Shown here: positions 1 to 11,432 of the stretch, piece after piece
Layout: the number at the start of each line of letters is the position of its first letter
How positions within the stretch are numbered: position 1 is the first letter of the stretch
Assembly: GCA_029844215.1 (NCBI GenBank)
Contig: CM056730.1
Location: forward strand, 56,928,924 to 56,992,923
Origin: Przewalskia tangutica
Taxonomy: Eukaryota; Streptophyta; Magnoliopsida; Solanales; Solanaceae
DNA length: 64,000 bases
Reading direction: 5' to 3'
The notes under the pieces: generated by a model
What the model was told of the DNA's origin: nothing
Databases searched by the model: none
What the model saw: only the letters and a program-made list of their open reading frames with translations
Translations under genes and position numbers: made by a program

Positions 1-14
1 ATAATATATTGGAA

Positions 15-19
15 CATAC
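15..19. repeat. Target-site duplication of S1 (CATAC)
   Basis: Five bases CATAC abut the LTR start here and are repeated exactly at 2652-2656 after its end. Confidence 0.85.
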
Positions 20-2651
20 TGTCACGACCTAAACCCCGGGAAACTGCAACTGTACATATGTCCAACCCACACCTGACTACAGACCTCTAAGAGTATAACA
101 GTAACTATGACGGGACAAGTCCCCGTCGTACCCCTGAATGTACATAAGCCTGTAATAGCAAAAATGTACAAAAAGACTAGACTCCGGGACAATGGAGCTA
201 TCTCAACAGCTGAGCAAAGATCCTAAGCACGCGGATTAGCAAACTGAGTACCTACACATGCGGGCATGAACGCATCCCCCCTAAGGGGGTCAGTACAACA
301 GGTACTAAGTATGTAAACATAAAGTACAGTAATGAAAATCATAACTGGCCAAAGAATGACAGGGACAAGTATAAATATCAAGTACTAGATCAAACTGTGC
401 CATATAAAATAGAGCCAATTGTACCTTTTAAACTAACATAGAGTCATGTCAACATCATGGGGCGTCGGTCCATATACTCATCAAAGGCATTTATATCTAT
501 ATCAGTGTTGCGGATCGTGCAACCCGTCCCATTATATAATAGTGTTGTGGATCATGCAACCCGTCCCAATAAATATATAAGCGTTGCGGATCGTGCAACC
601 CGTCCCAATATATGTATACAAGTGTTGCGGATCGTGCAACCCGTCTCAATAATTATACATATAACTATCATGACAACCTTGTGCAATTTAAATCACCTTT
701 TGACTCTCAACAACATTATCTTTCAAATGAACTTTCATTTTAGTTAAACCAAGACACTATCAAGTCTTCCATTTTATAAACACCAAGGCACTAGCCTTGA
801 AACATCAAGTCACTTACTCTTTAAAAATCAAGTTCACACTTTTAAAATCAAGTCAAGTATACTTCCAAAATCAAGTAACCTACACCTTTAAAACTAAGTG
901 ACTTATACTTTTCAAAATCAAGGCACTTTCACATCTTCCATTTTAGAGAACCCAAAGTACTATCAAGGGAATATATATAACAACTTCCATTTTAGAAAAC
1001 CCAAGACCATACTATGCCTTCCAATTTAGAATTAAGATCCAATAAAACTATGTACGTCCGTCGTACACTTACTTTATACAACTAACAATACAATGGACTT
1101 TCATTTTAGAAAACCAAATATCATGCCAAAGGAGAAAGGATAGTTCACATACCTTATAGGTTACACCAACTTGACAACTAGAATACGTCTCAAGTAGTAC
1201 TTCAACATATAATGACAATAACACGTCTATCAATTCTATGATACTAGTATACACTTATACTACATAATGAATCTCCTTTCATATAAAAATTCGGGCAGTA
1301 CTTCCCCCGTTTATACATACTTTTCTACCTTTTAAAAGGTCAATTTCAACAATAACCAAGGCACCAACTAAGGGCACAACAAAACAACAAACAAAGGGGA
1401 TTACACGCCTACTTTACGTGTAAAATTCATCCCCTTAATCCATGTAAAAACAGTCCATAAAAACAGTCCATACTTCTACGACAATGAGGGTAAAATGTGA
1501 AGCTTACAACACCTTTATAAACCCTTATTCCTTTAGGACTTACGTTAGCGATTTACCACATTGAACATGCATAATTATGACTTAATTTCCAGAATTATAA
1601 CACCACAAAACAGTCCCTGAAACTGCACCACAATATCCAACAGTTTTAGGCAGTTTCGGCCAACACACCCTAAAGCCCTTTTCACAATTTCTTATAATCC
1701 AACTTGTTTATATAAACCATAACAAGTTGCAACAACATGTTTTCCTTCGTTTTAACATGCGATTAGGTACGTTAAATAACAACAATAACCAATGAAATTT
1801 AAGGCGACAAAATTGTCCCCAAATCGGTAATCACCCAAAATGTCACATAGGTTTCTTATACTCCATTTTTCATGTTACAAGTTCTTCCCCTAACTACCAC
1901 AACATGTAATATATAATTACTTCAAGAGGAAGAAGAAAAATTACCAAAATCTTAGCCAAAAAACAGTCCACACACACGGCACACACTGCTTCACTTTAGC
2001 ACCACTTCTTCACGTTACAAATACACATGTAACCTCTACAAGCTTGTATCCATATTTCCTTCATGTTTTTCCTTCCATAAGTTCATATACAAGCTTAGGG
2101 TTTCAAGATCTTTTCTTTCCAAAACTGTGACTTACTATATTGCAAGGTTAACTTGGCTTAGAACTTAGTCTTGGTGCTTAATCTTGGAAAGAAAATAAGT
2201 TGATCTTGTTCTTGTCTTTGGATGGTGATTTTCGAAAATCACAAGAGAAATGAGAGATATGAGGGTTTGTATGGCTGAAGATCTTTTGTTCTAAGTCTTC
2301 AAGACTTATCTATATATAATTATGTGGAGTCTTTGCAAGACAAGTGGATGGAGCACTTGCCACCCTCCTATTGGCCAAGTATTTCTCTTCACAAAAAATA
2401 TTTCCACACTTAGCCATTTTTCATCCAATTTTTCGATGGCTTCAACATCCATATACCAAGACTTAATTATTTAATACTTAGTCCACAATTCTATTGGAAG
2501 GAATTCATCTACTAGAAATTAATTCTTGTTATCACATTAATCTCAGAAATTTTCCGCATAAGGAAATGTAAAAATCCTTTCCTTCAGACATTCCAATCTT
2601 ATTTCTATAATCATGTTCTCACTTGGTGCTATGGAATTACGGGATGTAACA
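20..2651 (-). mobile_element. Solo LTR S1 (Ty3/gypsy family, reverse orientation)
   Basis: The plus strand starts TGTCACGACC and ends CGGGATGTAACA, which is an LTR read backwards (sense start TGTTACATCCCG, sense end GGTCGTGACA). The 5-bp CATAC lies at 15-19 and again at 2652-2656, so both ends are exact and this is a complete solo LTR of 2632 bp. No internal region, PBS or PPT is present, which fits LTR-LTR recombination. It shares the 3' hairpin module (hairpin at 109-127) and the ACACG-CGTGT hairpin (1403-1421) with the other LTRs, but its body is quite diverged. It probably sits in the 3' non-coding part of element E. Confidence 0.88.
504..652 (-). repeat. Tandem repeat in S1, about 40-bp unit, four copies
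   Basis: Four imperfect copies of a unit containing TTGCGGATCGTGCAACCCGT, separated by AT-rich spacers. It lies about 0.5 kb from the 3' end of the LTR, the place where the other LTRs carry unrelated tandem repeats. An open frame here (457-747) only reflects the repeat and is not a gene. Confidence 0.75.
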
Positions 2652-2656
2652 CATAC

Positions 2657-4041
2657 ATAGCATGAACTTAGCAATCTAGAATTTCAAGTCAGGTATTTCG
2701 TAAATTCATTTCAATCATAATCAATGAAAGCATGAACACCTACCTTATGCATGTCAATTTCATTTAGTTATATAGGCCTGTTTACTTGTTATTCTCCACT
2801 AATCACAGACATACATTCTAGAGATCTTCAGGACTTTTCAGGGTTGTAATGTAGACTTAGGCATGGGTAGATTAAAGTAGGCATTTAGGCTCAATTTACG
2901 TACCATAAGCGTTTTTCTCATTCAACCATTTTGTCTTTTTTTTTGGTATTCTTTTCAATTCATACCTATCATTCCCCTCTTCTCTTTTTGAGAGCATGAA
3001 ACAAATTCACATAGGCACCCCAAACTTAAGCATTTACATTTTTTTATTTGGGGTGCATCAACTTTTCACTCTCTTTTTGTATTTTTTTTCCACTCTTTTT
3101 CATCTCTATTTACAATTATTGCTTAAGGCACACAAGGGAATCATGAGGTGTCAAAGAAAAAAACTTATTTTAGGCTCAAAGGGGCTGACTAGGGATACAA
3201 TTTACTGCATGGTAGGTAATGAAAGGTAAGAAGGGTTAACAAAGAAATATCTGAATCATCTCCCTAAACATGTATGTTAACTATTTCACCTCAAATAACA
3301 AGAAAGCATACTTCATAGATATTTTTCACAATTGACAACACATAGGCCTTACACAAGATATTCCGAATTACTAGATTTGCATGAATTTTTGGCATATCTA
3401 ACTTAAGCACACAAATTTTAGCCTCTAATTCCATTACATTATCCCACTTAATTCACTAGGCGTTTCAAGCAACTACAACATGCATGATCATAAAACAAAT
3501 TGACTCATATAGATACAATAAAAGACACAAAAACTCAATCAAAACGACTCAAAAACAGACATAGAGAAAATAAAACCCCCCCAAACTTAAACGACACATT
3601 GTCCCAAATGTGTAACGACTCAAAAATAATAAAAGGACGACTTACATACATACATCGACTCAAAATGGTGGAGATGTCAGCGAATACAGCATTGAGACGG
3701 TATCTGTGGGAAGGGATTTGGTGATTTAGGGCTTTTTATTTCTGAAATCGCGTTTTGGCACCGCGGTCCTGCATAATGGCACCACGGTGTCTAAAGTACT
3801 ATAACCTTTCTAAAAATTCGGCATCACGGTCCTGCAAATTGGCACCGCAGTGCCGACCCGATTTCGTGTTTTCCACCCTTTTCTTCGTGCTTAATCTCCG
3901 ATTCCTTCACCTGTCATCACAACACAACAAAAATACTAAAAGTGAGACTGTTCTATTTAAACTAATTGCATAATTTAAACATTGAGTTTCCTCCCAAGTA
4001 GCGCCGTCTTTAACGTCCTTTAGCCAGATGCGGGTTCCTCT
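2657..4041 (-). other. 3' non-coding region of Athila-like element E, with polypurine tract
   Basis: No coding potential. On the minus strand a tract AAGTTTGGGGGGG (plus strand 3576-3588) follows the integrase end at 4042 by about 450 bp. A second, weaker tract with the same AAGTTTGGGG core is at 3016-3030. Such tracts are known from the 3' ends of Athila/Tat elements. The short GGCACC(G/A)CGGT motifs at 3758-3850 resemble those at 46210-46300 in the probable LTR. The 3' LTR itself was not identified; it may lie left of the window, beyond S1. No env-like ORF is present between integrase and tract. Confidence 0.6.
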
Positions 4042-4801
4042 TTATTGTGACTTGAAATAGATCACATAGTTGATTTGTTCCATGTCATTCAACAAGTATG
4101 GTTTCACTCTCTGTCCGTTCACTTTGAATGGTGCACCCTCTTTTCCTCTCACTTCGACTGCACCATAGGGGAACATTTTTCCCACAACAAATGGCCCTGA
4201 CCATTTGGACTTCAACTTTCCTGTGAACAATCTCAGCCGTGAATTGAATAGGAGTACTTGTTTCCCAGGTTGTAGCTCTTTACGGATCAAGTTTTTGTTA
4301 TGCCCCTTGACCCTCTCCTTGTAGATTTTTGCATTCTCATAGGCGTTGTTCCGAAATTCATCTAGCTCATTCAGTTGCAACAGTCTCTTCTTCCCGGTTG
4401 CTCTGGAATCCATGTTCAGCTTCTTTACTGCCCAGTACTCCCTGTGTTCCAACTCCATCGGTAGATGACATGCCTTCCCAAAGACCATCCTTTACGGTGA
4501 CATTCCAATGTGAGTTTTGAAAGCTGTCCTATAGGCCCAGAGTGCATCATCTAGCTTTGTAGACCAATTCTTCCTTGAGCCATCCACTGTCTTCTCTAGT
4601 ATTCTTTTCACTGCTCTATTCGAAATTTCAGCCTGCCCATTTGCTTGAGGGTGATATGGCAAAACAGTACGGTGGTAGACTCCGTAACGCGCCAGCAATG
4701 TGTCAAGATGCTTGTTGCAAAAATGACTTCCTTCATCGCTGATGAGGGCTCTTAGAGTGCCAAACCAGGTGAATATGTTTTTCTGGAGGAATTGCAAGAC
4801 A
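4042..4801 (-). pseudogene. Integrase core and C-terminus of Athila-like element E (part 3 of split pol)
   Basis: On the minus strand 4812-4492 gives an integrase core segment with LISDEGSHFCN (second catalytic Asp) and HPQANGQAE (the region of the catalytic Glu). After one in-frame stop, 4488-4042 continues with VFGKACHLP, LLQLNELDEFR, KVNGQRVKPY, the conserved C-terminal end of Athila/Tat integrases. The stop at about 4490 replaces a Tyr codon (TAC to TAA) between IGMSP and RMVFGK. The N-terminal part of the same integrase is 3.4 kb away at 8223, across solo LTR S2. The protein inserts retrotransposon cDNA in living relatives; this copy is dead. Confidence 0.85.
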
Positions 4802-4806
4802 GTTTT
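4802..4806. repeat. Target-site duplication of S2 (GTTTT)
   Basis: Repeated exactly at 8218-8222. Both copies lie in the integrase coding sequence of element E. Confidence 0.88.
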
Positions 4807-7800
4807 TGTCACGACCCGACCCTGCTCGCGGCGGTGCCACTACTGGCACCCTTACTGTAAACATCGAGAGATAATCATGGAACATACATGAAAGTTATAA
4901 AAAAACAAAAAAACAACGAGTTAGCGATAGGGCTACCTTCTGACATACATATCTGGCCAAAGCAGTTGCCTCCTTTCCTTTACAAACTGACCCACAATAT
5001 GTGACTACAAACCTCTAAGAGTTTTTACATATCAACAGTGGCGGGACAGGGCCCCGCCATACCCCTGAATATACGATGAATCTACAACCTCAGGGGAAAC
5101 CGTACCAAATGATAAGCCTACTGAGTAAATTGAGCTTATTCCCAAAACTGAACCGAGATCCTAAGAGCAAGGATCACCACCCTGTGTACCTAATACCTGC
5201 GGGCATGAACGCAGCCCCCCGAAGAGGGTCAGTACAACAGGTATCGAATATGGAACAGAAATAAGGTACAGTAAACAAATCATATCTGAAAAAAAGAATG
5301 ACAGAGGAAAGTATAAAAAGAGTACATACCAGACCCTACCGTGTCATTACCATCTTATGAACTTAATCGTACCTTATTATCTTTTCCCATTTTTCAATAA
5401 AAGTTATAGTCACTTTCTTACGTACATACTTAGGAAAATCATCAAGTTTATTACCATATAACTTACTTACCTTGCATAACATAATTCGGCCCTTTATGGA
5501 GGGACGCCTATACTGCCCGGCCCAATCTGGGACGTGATAAAGTCACATAAGTCTGCCCATAGAGGTATACTGCCCGGCCCATTCCTGGGACGCGATAATG
5601 TCATATAGTCTGCCCATAAAGGTATACTGCCCGGCCCATTTCTGGGACGCGATAATGTCATATAGTCTGCCCATAAAGGTATCTTGCGACCCATTTACGG
5701 GGCGATAATGTCATATAGTCTGCCCATAAAGGTATACTGCCCGACCCATTTCTGGGACGCGATAATGTCATATAAAATCCGGGAATTTAACCCAACGTAC
5801 TACGCACCTCTACTCCTTTAGAAAGACTCTTTTTCAAATAAAACTTCTCAGATACTAACAACCGTAGTATCAAGTCATATCTACCTTTCAAGACAAGTCA
5901 CAATACCTTTTTAGAAATACATTTACCGGCTTCTAAATCAAGTGACTTCTTTCTTAAAAACCTTAAGCAATTGGTACCTTTAAAACAATTTGCCCTTCTT
6001 TATTTCAAATCATTTCTTTGCTTACATTACTGAAGAAAACCATTCTTTTAATCTTCCATAAAGTTGTTATAACCAACTTCCCATAAAGCCGTTATAACTC
6101 TTTATGTCTTAGGCAAATTCATTCCTTTTATAACCAAGAGACTTATACTTTCAAATCAAATCACATAGCTTTCAAAATACTTCAAGTCTCTTAACTTTTA
6201 AGAAAACAAGTTTCTTAACTTTAGAATGACAAGAAATCAATACTTTCCAAATCAAGTATTCTATACTTTTAAATCAAGTCATTTCTTCCTTTAGAAATCA
6301 AGTCCCATAACTTGAAAAATAAAATTTCTTAACCTTTTTTAAGAATTCAAGGTTCAAAGTCTTAAAAACTTCATACGTAAACTCTTTTAAATTAAGTAAC
6401 ATATACTTTGGTGCGTTGTGAATAAGTTATACTTATTTATAACGATCTTATTCAAGTAGCCATGATCTAGAAAATGTAATACAATTTTGTCTTATCTTAG
6501 CTTCTATGCAGATGGAGAATTCTACTTGTTTTAATATAATTAATTGTCATTACATTTTCCTTTATTAACGCTGCAATGGCTTGTTCGATACTTATTCTCA
6601 TTCGTGCCGTAAATTAGCCAAGTCAACTCGACTCCAAATACTTCCTAACGACTCTTACCAACATCCCCCATAAGACTTGGTAAGAACTTAGGATTTCTTA
6701 GACGTAGTTTTTACATAGAGTAAATCAACATAACTACCTCTTAACTTCTAAGAGTAGACGAAATCATGAAATACTACTACATGTATATTTCATACATAGA
6801 ATCATGCCAAAAGAAGGAAGAGGTTCACATACCTCGCGACGATTGTCGACAAGTAGCAAAATGCTCCAAAGTACTTCAACCTTGAGCTATTCCATTCTTC
6901 AAGTAGGATACGCTATACTTAGTACTTCAACCTATAATGACCATAACATGTCCATTAACCTCTAGCTTTAGACGTAGAATATTCTAAGTGCAAAGTCACT
7001 ATATTCTACGGAAAATCGGACAGCACTTCCTTTGTTTCTACATACTTTGCCACCTTTTTCAAGGCCGAATTCAATAACCAAACACGCCACATTTAAGGCC
7101 CAACCAATGCAATTAACAATAGGGGATTACACGCCTACTAGACGTGTAAAATTCCGCCCCACAAAAGATATCAAACTACTAGTCCAATTCGGCCACATTG
7201 AGTACAATAACACCAATTCTTATCCAATTTCTATTTCAATCCAAGTTGTTAGCATAACATGATATCAAGTCGCAATCGATTATAACCACTATAATCTTCA
7301 AGTAATTAACATGCGACGATTCTAATAAACGACCAAATTGTAATCCAACTTCACAGGGCTTAAATGACATTTCGGATTTTAAGGCTACAATCAATCCATA
7401 ATACTTAAGAAACTTCAACACATATACTTCATGCTAGCAAACATGTAAAGCTAACAACAATATATAATCTTGTAACACTTAAGAGACAAGATTATTACCT
7501 CAACGATTCTTAGTCCAACTTCAAATCCAAAGTCGCTCCCTAGAAACTTAGAGCCCCACGTTGACACTCCAATCCGCTACTTGAGACCCTTAGAACAACA
7601 CCAACAATTTCCTTCAATCTTCCAACCAAAACCTAGAAAGGCAACTAGGTTTTCATCTAGCGACTAATATGAAAACTATCTTTTTCCGGGATTTTTCTAT
7701 TGAGATACACTTACAATACCCTCATGAACCTTGGTTTAAAGTGTGGAGCTTATTGGACAAGAAACAAAAAAAATTCTTCTTGGAGGTGAGCTTGGCCGAG

Positions 7801-8217
7801 AGCACCTTAAGGTGTAGCACAATATTCTTGGAAATTTTTCTAAGTATGGAACTTGTCTTGCAATGTGGATGAATATATAAAACATTGGAGGGTCTAGATT
7901 TAAACATATGGGTGGCTTGGATGAATGGAATTAAATATCAAGCCAAGTTGGGCTCTTTGACTTAGTCAATAATGTCAAGCTTGGACTTTGCAAGACTTGA
8001 TCATCTAGCTTTGGGTCAAATGACCATTTAGTCCATGACTAAATCGCCTAAGACTAACTTAAGGGAGGGTGACACGTGTCGCCCTCCGATTCGTCGCAAT
8101 ATATCATTTCCCGACATTTCCATAATTCTGATAAATTTTTACTAGTCTCAAATCTTATCATTTTTGAGTTCATACGTACGTTCTTATAAACATGTCCTGG
8201 AAATACGGGGTGTAACA
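4807..8217 (-). mobile_element. Solo LTR S2 inside the integrase of element E
   Basis: The plus strand begins TGTCACGACCCGACC and ends ACGGGGTGTAACA, a complete LTR in reverse orientation, 3411 bp. GTTTT at 4802-4806 is repeated at 8218-8222, a perfect 5-bp target-site duplication. The integrase reading on both sides joins across it. It carries the three-hairpin module (for example GGCGGG/CCCGCC at 5040-5058), a 57-bp tandem repeat, the about 180-bp mosaic module (about 6430-6610) and the ACACG-CGTGT hairpin at 7129-7147. Confidence 0.92.
5490..5780 (-). repeat. Tandem repeat in S2, about 57-bp unit, five copies
   Basis: Units contain GGTATACTGCCCGGCCCATT and GGACGCGATAATGTCATATA. The frame 5494-5694 is open only because of the period. 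It is in the tandem slot 0.7-1.0 kb from the LTR 3' end. Confidence 0.85.
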
Positions 8218-8222
8218 GTTTT

Positions 8223-9195
8223 ACTATCATTCTTTTTCGTAGCCACTGTCTCGACCCATTTGGACACATAATCCACAGCGAGAAGAATGTATTGATTCCC
8301 AAAGGACGTTGGGAACGGGCCCATGAAATCCATCCCCCACACGTCAAACAGCTCAACTTCTAAGATCCCAGTTAGGGGCATTTCATTTCTCCTTGACATA
8401 TTCCTAGTTCTTTGGCAACGATCACAACCCCTCACGAAGGTGTTGGCATCCTTGAATAGGGTTGACCAATAGAATCCACTCTGCAATACCTTGGCTGATG
8501 TCCCTGATGCTCCAAAATGCCCACCACATTGCAAGGTGTGACAATGAGTGAGAATTTGGTGCATTTCATCCTCGGGTAAGCACTGCCTTATGACTTGATC
8601 AGCATAGTGCTTGTAGAGAATTGGCTCCACCCAGTAGTAATGTTTTACCTCCAAATATAACTTTTTCACCTGCTGCCTTGTCATTCCTGAAGGCAATATT
8701 TTTTCTGCAAGAAAATTAACAAAGTCAGCGAACCAAGGTAAATTTACACTGGTACTTACCCGAAATAGTTTCTCATCTGGAAAAGAGTCATTTATTTGCA
8801 CATACTTGGTGTTCTGGCTCTCTACCACTTCAAGTCTTGACAAGTGATTTGCAACCACATTCTCAGTGCCCTTTTTATCGCGGATCTCCATGACAAATTC
8901 TTGTAGTATCAGCACCCATCGTATAAGCCGAGGCTTTGCATCCTTCTTAGTCATCAAATACTTAATGGCTGAGTGGTCAGTGTACACTATCACCTTATTC
9001 CCAATTAGGTATGGCCTGAATTTTTCAAATGCATATACTATGGCTAGCAGCTCTTTCTATGTCATCACATAATTTAGCTGAGCATCATTGAGAGTTTTGC
9101 TAGCATATTAAATTGACCTGAATACCTTGACAATTCTCTGTCCAAGAACTGCTCCCACTGCGTAGTCACTTGCATCGCATATCAATTCAAATAGG
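8223..9195 (-). pseudogene. RNase H and integrase N-terminus of element E (part 2 of split pol)
   Basis: The minus strand from 9195 reads LFELICDASDYAVGAVLGQR, then the RNase H region with VIVYTDHSAIKYLM and ANHLSRLE, then the zinc-binding part of integrase (H..H of HCHTLQCGGHFG; C..C of CDRCQRT), then FDVWGMDFMGPFP with the first catalytic Asp and YVSKWVE. Two nonsense codons lie near 9060-9110: a stop in place of the usual Tyr before ASKT, and a stop before KELLA. The frame is cut at 9195 by LTR1; its upstream part resumes at 42542. It is cut at 8223 by S2 and continues at 4801. Confidence 0.87.
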
Positions 9196-9200
9196 AGTGT
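9196..9200. repeat. Target-site duplication of LTR1 (AGTGT)
   Basis: AGTGT at 9196-9200 is found again at 42537-42541, 33.3 kb away, directly after an LTR end. The pol frame ends in PDWTL on one side and resumes with LFELICDAS on the other, which independently proves the pairing. Confidence 0.9.
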
Positions 9201-10974
9201 TGTTACACCCCGTAACTCCAGGACATGTTTAAGAGAATGTACGTAAGGAACTCAAGACTTGAAAAATGTACGAAAGGAAGAATTGTTTTTCCGACGGAAA
9301 ATCTTCCGAACGTCGGAAAGGAAAAATGTTCGTTGAAGAGAATTGGATTCTCAAAATGCATTAATTGGGGATTATGGAATGTATTATCATTATGGAAATT
9401 TATTTGTACGGATTTGGTCATGTGGGGCCCACCCGAGGAATTTTACGTTTTGTGGGGCCACGAGGTTCTGAGAATTTTATGGACGAATGAGAGGAGACAC
9501 GTGGCACCCCCACATTGGTCTTGGACGAAATTGATGCAAGCGCAAAAGGGTCATTTGACCATTGTAAAGATGAGAAAGTCTTGCTAAGCTTGAGCTTGAC
9601 ATTGTTGACTAAGTCAAGAGCCAGTTGGCTTGATCCCTTTCATCCAAATTTAACATGTGTTGTAATCTAAGCCTTCCATTGTGTTTTATATAGTACCCTA
9701 GTGCAAGACAAGGTCTTCAACACTTAGAAAAATTTAAGAAAACTTGAGAGAGGGATATGATGCTCTCGGCTTTGAGCTCTTTTGAACAAGGAAAATTTTC
9801 AATTGTTGTCCAATATTCACAAGACTTTAACCCAAGGTCCCTAAGGGTATTTTAAGGATATCTCAATAGAAATATTTCGGAAAAACGACGTTTTTACGTT
9901 AGTCGCAAGGCGAAACCCTAAGATGTTCTTCAACTTTGAAGATGGAATTTGAAGAGGAGTTCTTCATGAGCTTCTAAGGAGTGCTTGGAGAGGATTGGAA
10001 TATAAGAAAAGGAGCTAAGAATTGCTAAGGAGCGACTTTGAATCTTGGAAATTATAAGGGCTTGTAAAGGTATAATTCTTGTCGTTTTAGTAATTAAGAT
10101 TACTTATTGTTGTAGCTATGGATATTAGCAAGTATGAGATATATATTATGAAGTTGATAAGTGTATTGGCTATTAGAACTCTAATCCAGAAACTAGTATG
10201 TTTAGCCCTTGAGATTTCAATTCAATTGGATTATTAGTTTAATCGTCACATGTTTTATAAGGAAGGAATTATAATTGTTAAGTTGTTTATGGCTATATAA
10301 CATGTTAGGCCTAAGGAGTTGGATTGAAAAAGAATTGGAAAAGGACTTGTTGTTGTTGTATATGTTTAGTCAAGAATGGCTTTAAATATGGAACTAGTTT
10401 AGTATTAATTTGTGGGGCGGAATTTTACACGTCCTGTTAAGGCGTGTAATCCCCTTTGGTTAGCTGATTTGTTGGGCCTTAAATGTGGCGTGTTTGGTTA
10501 TTGAATTCGGCCTTGAAAAAGGTGGCAAAGTATGTAGAAACAAAGCTAGTGCTGTCCGATTTTCCGTAGAATTTAGTGACTTTGCACTTAGAATATTCTT
10601 CGTTTGAAGCTAGAGGTTTAATGGACGTATTATGGCCATTATAGGTTGAAGTACTAAGTATAGCGTATTCTACTTGAAGGATGGAATAGCTATCAAGGTT
10701 GAAGTACTTTGGAGCATTTTGCTACTTGTCGATAATCGTCGCGAGGTATGTGAACCTCTTCTTTCTTTAGACATGATTCTATGTATGGAATATACATGTG
10801 GTATTATTTCATGATTTCCTTCTACTCTTAGAAGTTAAGAAGTATGTATGTTGATTTACTCTACGTAAGAGTTACGTCTAAGTTATCCTAAGTTCTTACC
10901 AAGTCTTATGGGGGATGTTGGTAAGAGTCGTTAGGAGGTATTTGGAGCCAGGTTGACTTGGCTAATTTACGGCA

Positions 10975-11165
10975 CGAATGAGAATAAGTATCGAACACGC
11001 CATTGTAGCGTTAATAAAGGAAAATGTAATGACGATAAATTATATTAAAATAAGTAGAATTCTCCATCTGCATAGAAGCTAAGATAAGACAAAATTGTAT
11101 TACATTTTCTAGATCATGGATGCTTTAATAAGATCGTTATAAACAAGTATAATCTACTCACACAC
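10975..11165 (+). repeat. Mosaic LTR module, about 180-190 bp
   Basis: From GAATAAGTATCGAAC through CTGCATAGAAGCTAAGAT to TTATAAACAAG. Other copies: about 6430-6610 (-), 13095-13275 (+), 15235-15400 (-), 30925-31115 (+), 37185-37375 (+), 52245-52440 (-), 57845-58015 (-). It is absent from S1, A-prime, A, C and the visible parts of LTR5 and LTR6. It is better conserved than the LTR sequence around it. Confidence 0.7.
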
Positions 11166-11427
11166 ATAAGGCATATGTACTTCACTTAAAGAATTTATGT
11201 TATGAAGTTTTAAGACTATGAACCTTTGACTCCTAAAAGGTTGAGAGACCTTATTTTCAAGTAATGAAACTTGATTCTTAAAGGAAGAAATGACATGATT
11301 TAAGGGAAGTAACTTGTTTTAAAAGGTGTGAGTTACTTGAGATTTAAAAGTTAAGAAACTTGATTTCTAAAGTTAAGAGACTTGAAGTATTTTGGAAGCT
11401 AAGAAAATTGATTTGAAAGTATTTGAT

Positions 11428-11432
11428 ACTTG
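11428..11432. repeat. Target-site duplication of LTR2 (ACTTG)
   Basis: Repeated exactly at 40699-40703, after the LTR end GGGTCGTGACA. It falls inside LTR1, so LTR2 is the younger insertion. Confidence 0.9.

Larger units (their letters stand above)
9201..11432 (+). mobile_element. LTR1, left part of a solo LTR split by nested insertions
   Basis: Starts TGTTACACCCCG at 9201, directly after TSD AGTGT. The right part is 40699-42536; together they make about 4.07 kb, so LTR1 is a solo LTR. It holds a hairpin ACACG...CGTGT at 10427-10447, a conserved donor-like AG|GTATGTGA (GT at 10746) and the mosaic module (about 10975-11165). LTR2 interrupts it at 11432. The frame 9225-9587 lies in the LTR leader and shows no known domain. 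Confidence 0.9.

Noticed and set aside
7669..7907. Overlapping ORFs on both strands in S2
   Set aside because: Region near the LTR promoter, no homology recognised, and absent from other LTR copies.
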